From the NCBI RefSeq assembly GCF_007004765.1, contig NZ_VIKR01000001.1, positions 1,426,001 to 1,490,000 of the forward strand: a stretch of DNA of 64,000 nt. Reading direction: 5' to 3'. The position numbers and the translations under genes are program-made. Every line of letters begins with the position of its first letter. Position 1 is the stretch's first letter. The stretch is from Aliikangiella marina. GTDB taxonomy: Bacteria; Pseudomonadota; Gammaproteobacteria; Enterobacterales; Kangiellaceae. The notes under the pieces were generated by a model, which was not told the DNA's origin, did not search any database, and saw only the letters and a program-made list of their open reading frames with translations. This document shows positions 62,623-64,000 of this stretch, one piece after another.

Positions 62623-64000
62623 TAGTGGCCTCCGACATTATGAAGCTCCATAAAGGTCTCATCATTCGACTCTTTGTCATCATCAATGATTTCTACTTTT
62701 TTAGAGTTTTTAGCTAAATCATTTCTTTTGCTATCAAGCGCATTCAAATAGCTCTCATCAATATCACCTGTTACATAATTACCGTCAAAAACCGACGTAT
62801 CAAAGCGCTTAATCTTTGGATTCCCTTCTCGACAAGTCTCTACTAAATCCTCTAAATCTTGATAAATTAGGCCATCTGCACCGATCAGTTTTTCCACTTC
62901 TTTATCACTGCGTCCGTGAGCAATTAATTCCGTTGCCGACGGCATATCAATCCCATAAACATTAGGATAACGAACGGCGGGTGCTGCGGAAGCAAAGTAA
63001 ACCTTACTCGCCCCGGCCTCTCGAGCCATCTCAACAATTTGCTTACTGGTCGTTCCGCGGACAATTGAATCATCAACTAAGAGTACATTTTTGTCCTTGA
63101 ACTCTAAATCAATAGCATTGAGTTTCTGCTTGACCGATTTTTTACGCATCTGTTGCCCCGGCATAATAAACGTACGCCCGATGTATCGGTTTTTAACAAA
63201 ACCATGGCGCATTTTAAGATTGAGCTTGCTGGCTAATTCCATCGCGCTAGTGGTCGAAGTATCGGGGATTGGGATAACAACATCAATATCATGATCCGGC
63301 CATTCACGTAAAATTTTGTCGGCTAACTTTTCACCCATTCTCAAACGCGCTCGATAGACGGAGATGTCATCAATAAATGAATCCGGTCTCGCTAAATACA
63401 CATGTTCAAAAATACATGGCGCTGACTCTAATACCGGCGTGCATTGACGAGTATGGAGGTTCCCCTCGGGATCAATATAGATTGCTTCACCCGGATTGAC
63501 GTCTCGAACAAGCTCAAATTCCAAAGCGTCCAATGCAACACTCTCGGATGCAAACATATACTCCGCTTTACCATTGACTTCTTTTTTACCAAAAACAACG
63601 GGTCTAATCCCATAAGGATCTCGAAAACAAACCATGCCATGATCATTGATCAAAGCAACCGCGGCATAAGCACCGCGTACACGTTTGTATACTTGCTCGA
63701 TTGCCGTAAAAACGTCTTTCTCGGTTAGCTTGTCCTCTGCAACTAACTGCAGTTCATGGGCAAACACATTGAGGAGAATTTCAGAATCTGAACTGGTATT
63801 AATATGCCTTCTGTCAGTTTGATATAACTCTTGCTTGAGCTCGTCTTGGTTAGTTAAGTTACCATTGTGCGCCAATACGATACCGTAGGGAGAATTTACA
63901 TACAGGGGCTGAGCTTCAGCTGAACTCGCGCAGCCGGCAGTTGGATACCTTACGTGAGCGACCCCAATATTTCCTTGTAAGCGTTGCATGTGCCGAGTAT
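62622..64000 (-). CDS. purF: Amidophosphoribosyltransferase PurF (5' end beyond window)
   Basis: PurF makes 5-phosphoribosylamine from PRPP and glutamine, the first step of purine synthesis. The frame is open through the right edge of the window; the N-terminal catalytic Cys and about 60-70 residues are missing. Visible are [20 protein letters not shown], the NGNLTN motif of the glutaminase domain, [12 protein letters not shown], and the PRPP loop [14 protein letters not shown]. It leads a transcription unit with the PlsC-like gene, the propeller sensor and perhaps ggt. Confidence 0.96.
   Translation of the reverse strand, partial: TRHMQRLQGNIGVAHVRYPTAGCASSAEAQPLYVNSPYGIVLAHNGNLTNQDELKQELYQTDRRHINTSSDSEILLNVFAHELQLVAEDKLTEKDVFTAIEQVYKRVRGAYAAVALINDHGMVCFRDPYGIRPVVFGKKEVNGKAEYMFASESVALDALEFELVRDVNPGEAIYIDPEGNLHTRQCTPVLESAPCIFEHVYLARPDSFIDDISVYRARLRMGEKLADKILREWPDHDIDVVIPIPDTSTTSAMELASKLNLKMRHGFVKNRYIGRTFIMPGQQMRKKSVKQKLNAIDLEFKDKNVLLVDDSIVRGTTSKQIVEMAREAGASKVYFASAAPAVRYPNVYGIDMPSATELIAHGRSDKEVEKLIGADGLIYQDLEDLVETCREGNPKIKRFDTSVFDGNYVTGDIDESYLNALDSKRNDLAKNSKKVEIIDDDKESNDETFMELHNVGGH

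Overview
This window reads as a piece of chromosome from a moderately AT-rich gammaproteobacterium with type IV pili, most likely a marine member of the Oceanospirillales/Kangiellaceae type (Aliikangiella or Pleionea-like). The taxonomic guess is inference. It rests on conserved gammaproteobacterial gene blocks (yceD-rpmF-plsX-fabDG-acpP-fabF-pabC-mltG-tmk-holB-pilZ-tatD; tRNA-Ser-ffs-dnaX-ybaB-recR; sppA-ansA), on purE/purK at one end and purF at the other, and on the absence of phage, IS or plasmid backbone genes. Almost everything is intact housekeeping DNA.

Layout. 1-2.0 kb: end of an unrecognised membrane protein, purE-purK and a CDGSH iron-sulfur protein. 2.0-5.3 kb: KfrA-like DNA-binding protein, TerB-like protein, and an abutting formate/nitrite transporter plus CBS protein. 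5.3-9 kb: tail-specific protease prc and glutaryl-CoA dehydrogenase. 9.2-11.3 kb: permuted NlpC/P60-like protein, a possible small RNA and uspE. 11.5-22 kb: the long fatty-acid, septation and replication block on the minus strand, with no fabH between plsX and fabD. 22.2-28.4 kb: DUF2750 protein, Atm1-type ABC exporter with a YceF-type Maf protein, EamA transporter, HAD phosphatase, rluC and an orphan HicB. 28.5-34.5 kb: fadH, sppA, ansA and a methyltransferase. 34.6-38.1 kb: recR, ybaB, dnaX, 4.5S RNA and tRNA-Ser. 38.2-43 kb: pilU, nadA, rmf and a SulP transporter. 43.3-46.5 kb: two LpxL-like acyltransferases around a beta-lactamase-fold serine hydrolase. 46.7-50.8 kb: YjbR protein, astE, an M23 peptidase, gltX and tRNA-Val. 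51-57 kb: GlcD-like FAD oxidase, ZIP-like transporter, sensor kinase, sigma-54 response regulator and a secreted protein. 57-64 kb: ggt, a very large propeller sensor with a degenerate GGDEF domain, a PlsC-like acyltransferase and purF (cut by the window end).

Two signals stand out. First, five gene 3' ends (the KfrA-like gene, the maf gene, ffs, nadA and the yjbR-like gene) carry degenerating tandem repeats of exactly 14 or 16 bp. In the four protein genes the first unit lies inside the coding sequence and the array runs across the stop codon into the intergenic region. This looks like one recurring process and I know of no described repeat family that matches it. Second, the kinase/regulator pair at 53.4-56.1 kb is flanked by sequences that match sigma-54 promoters. 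One of these, together with an 18/20 palindrome, sits just in front of an uncharacterised secreted protein, so the three genes look like a self-contained envelope signalling module.

Three real features that are easy to miss because they are short or non-coding are annotated: rpmF (L32), rmf (ribosome modulation factor) and the 4.5S RNA.
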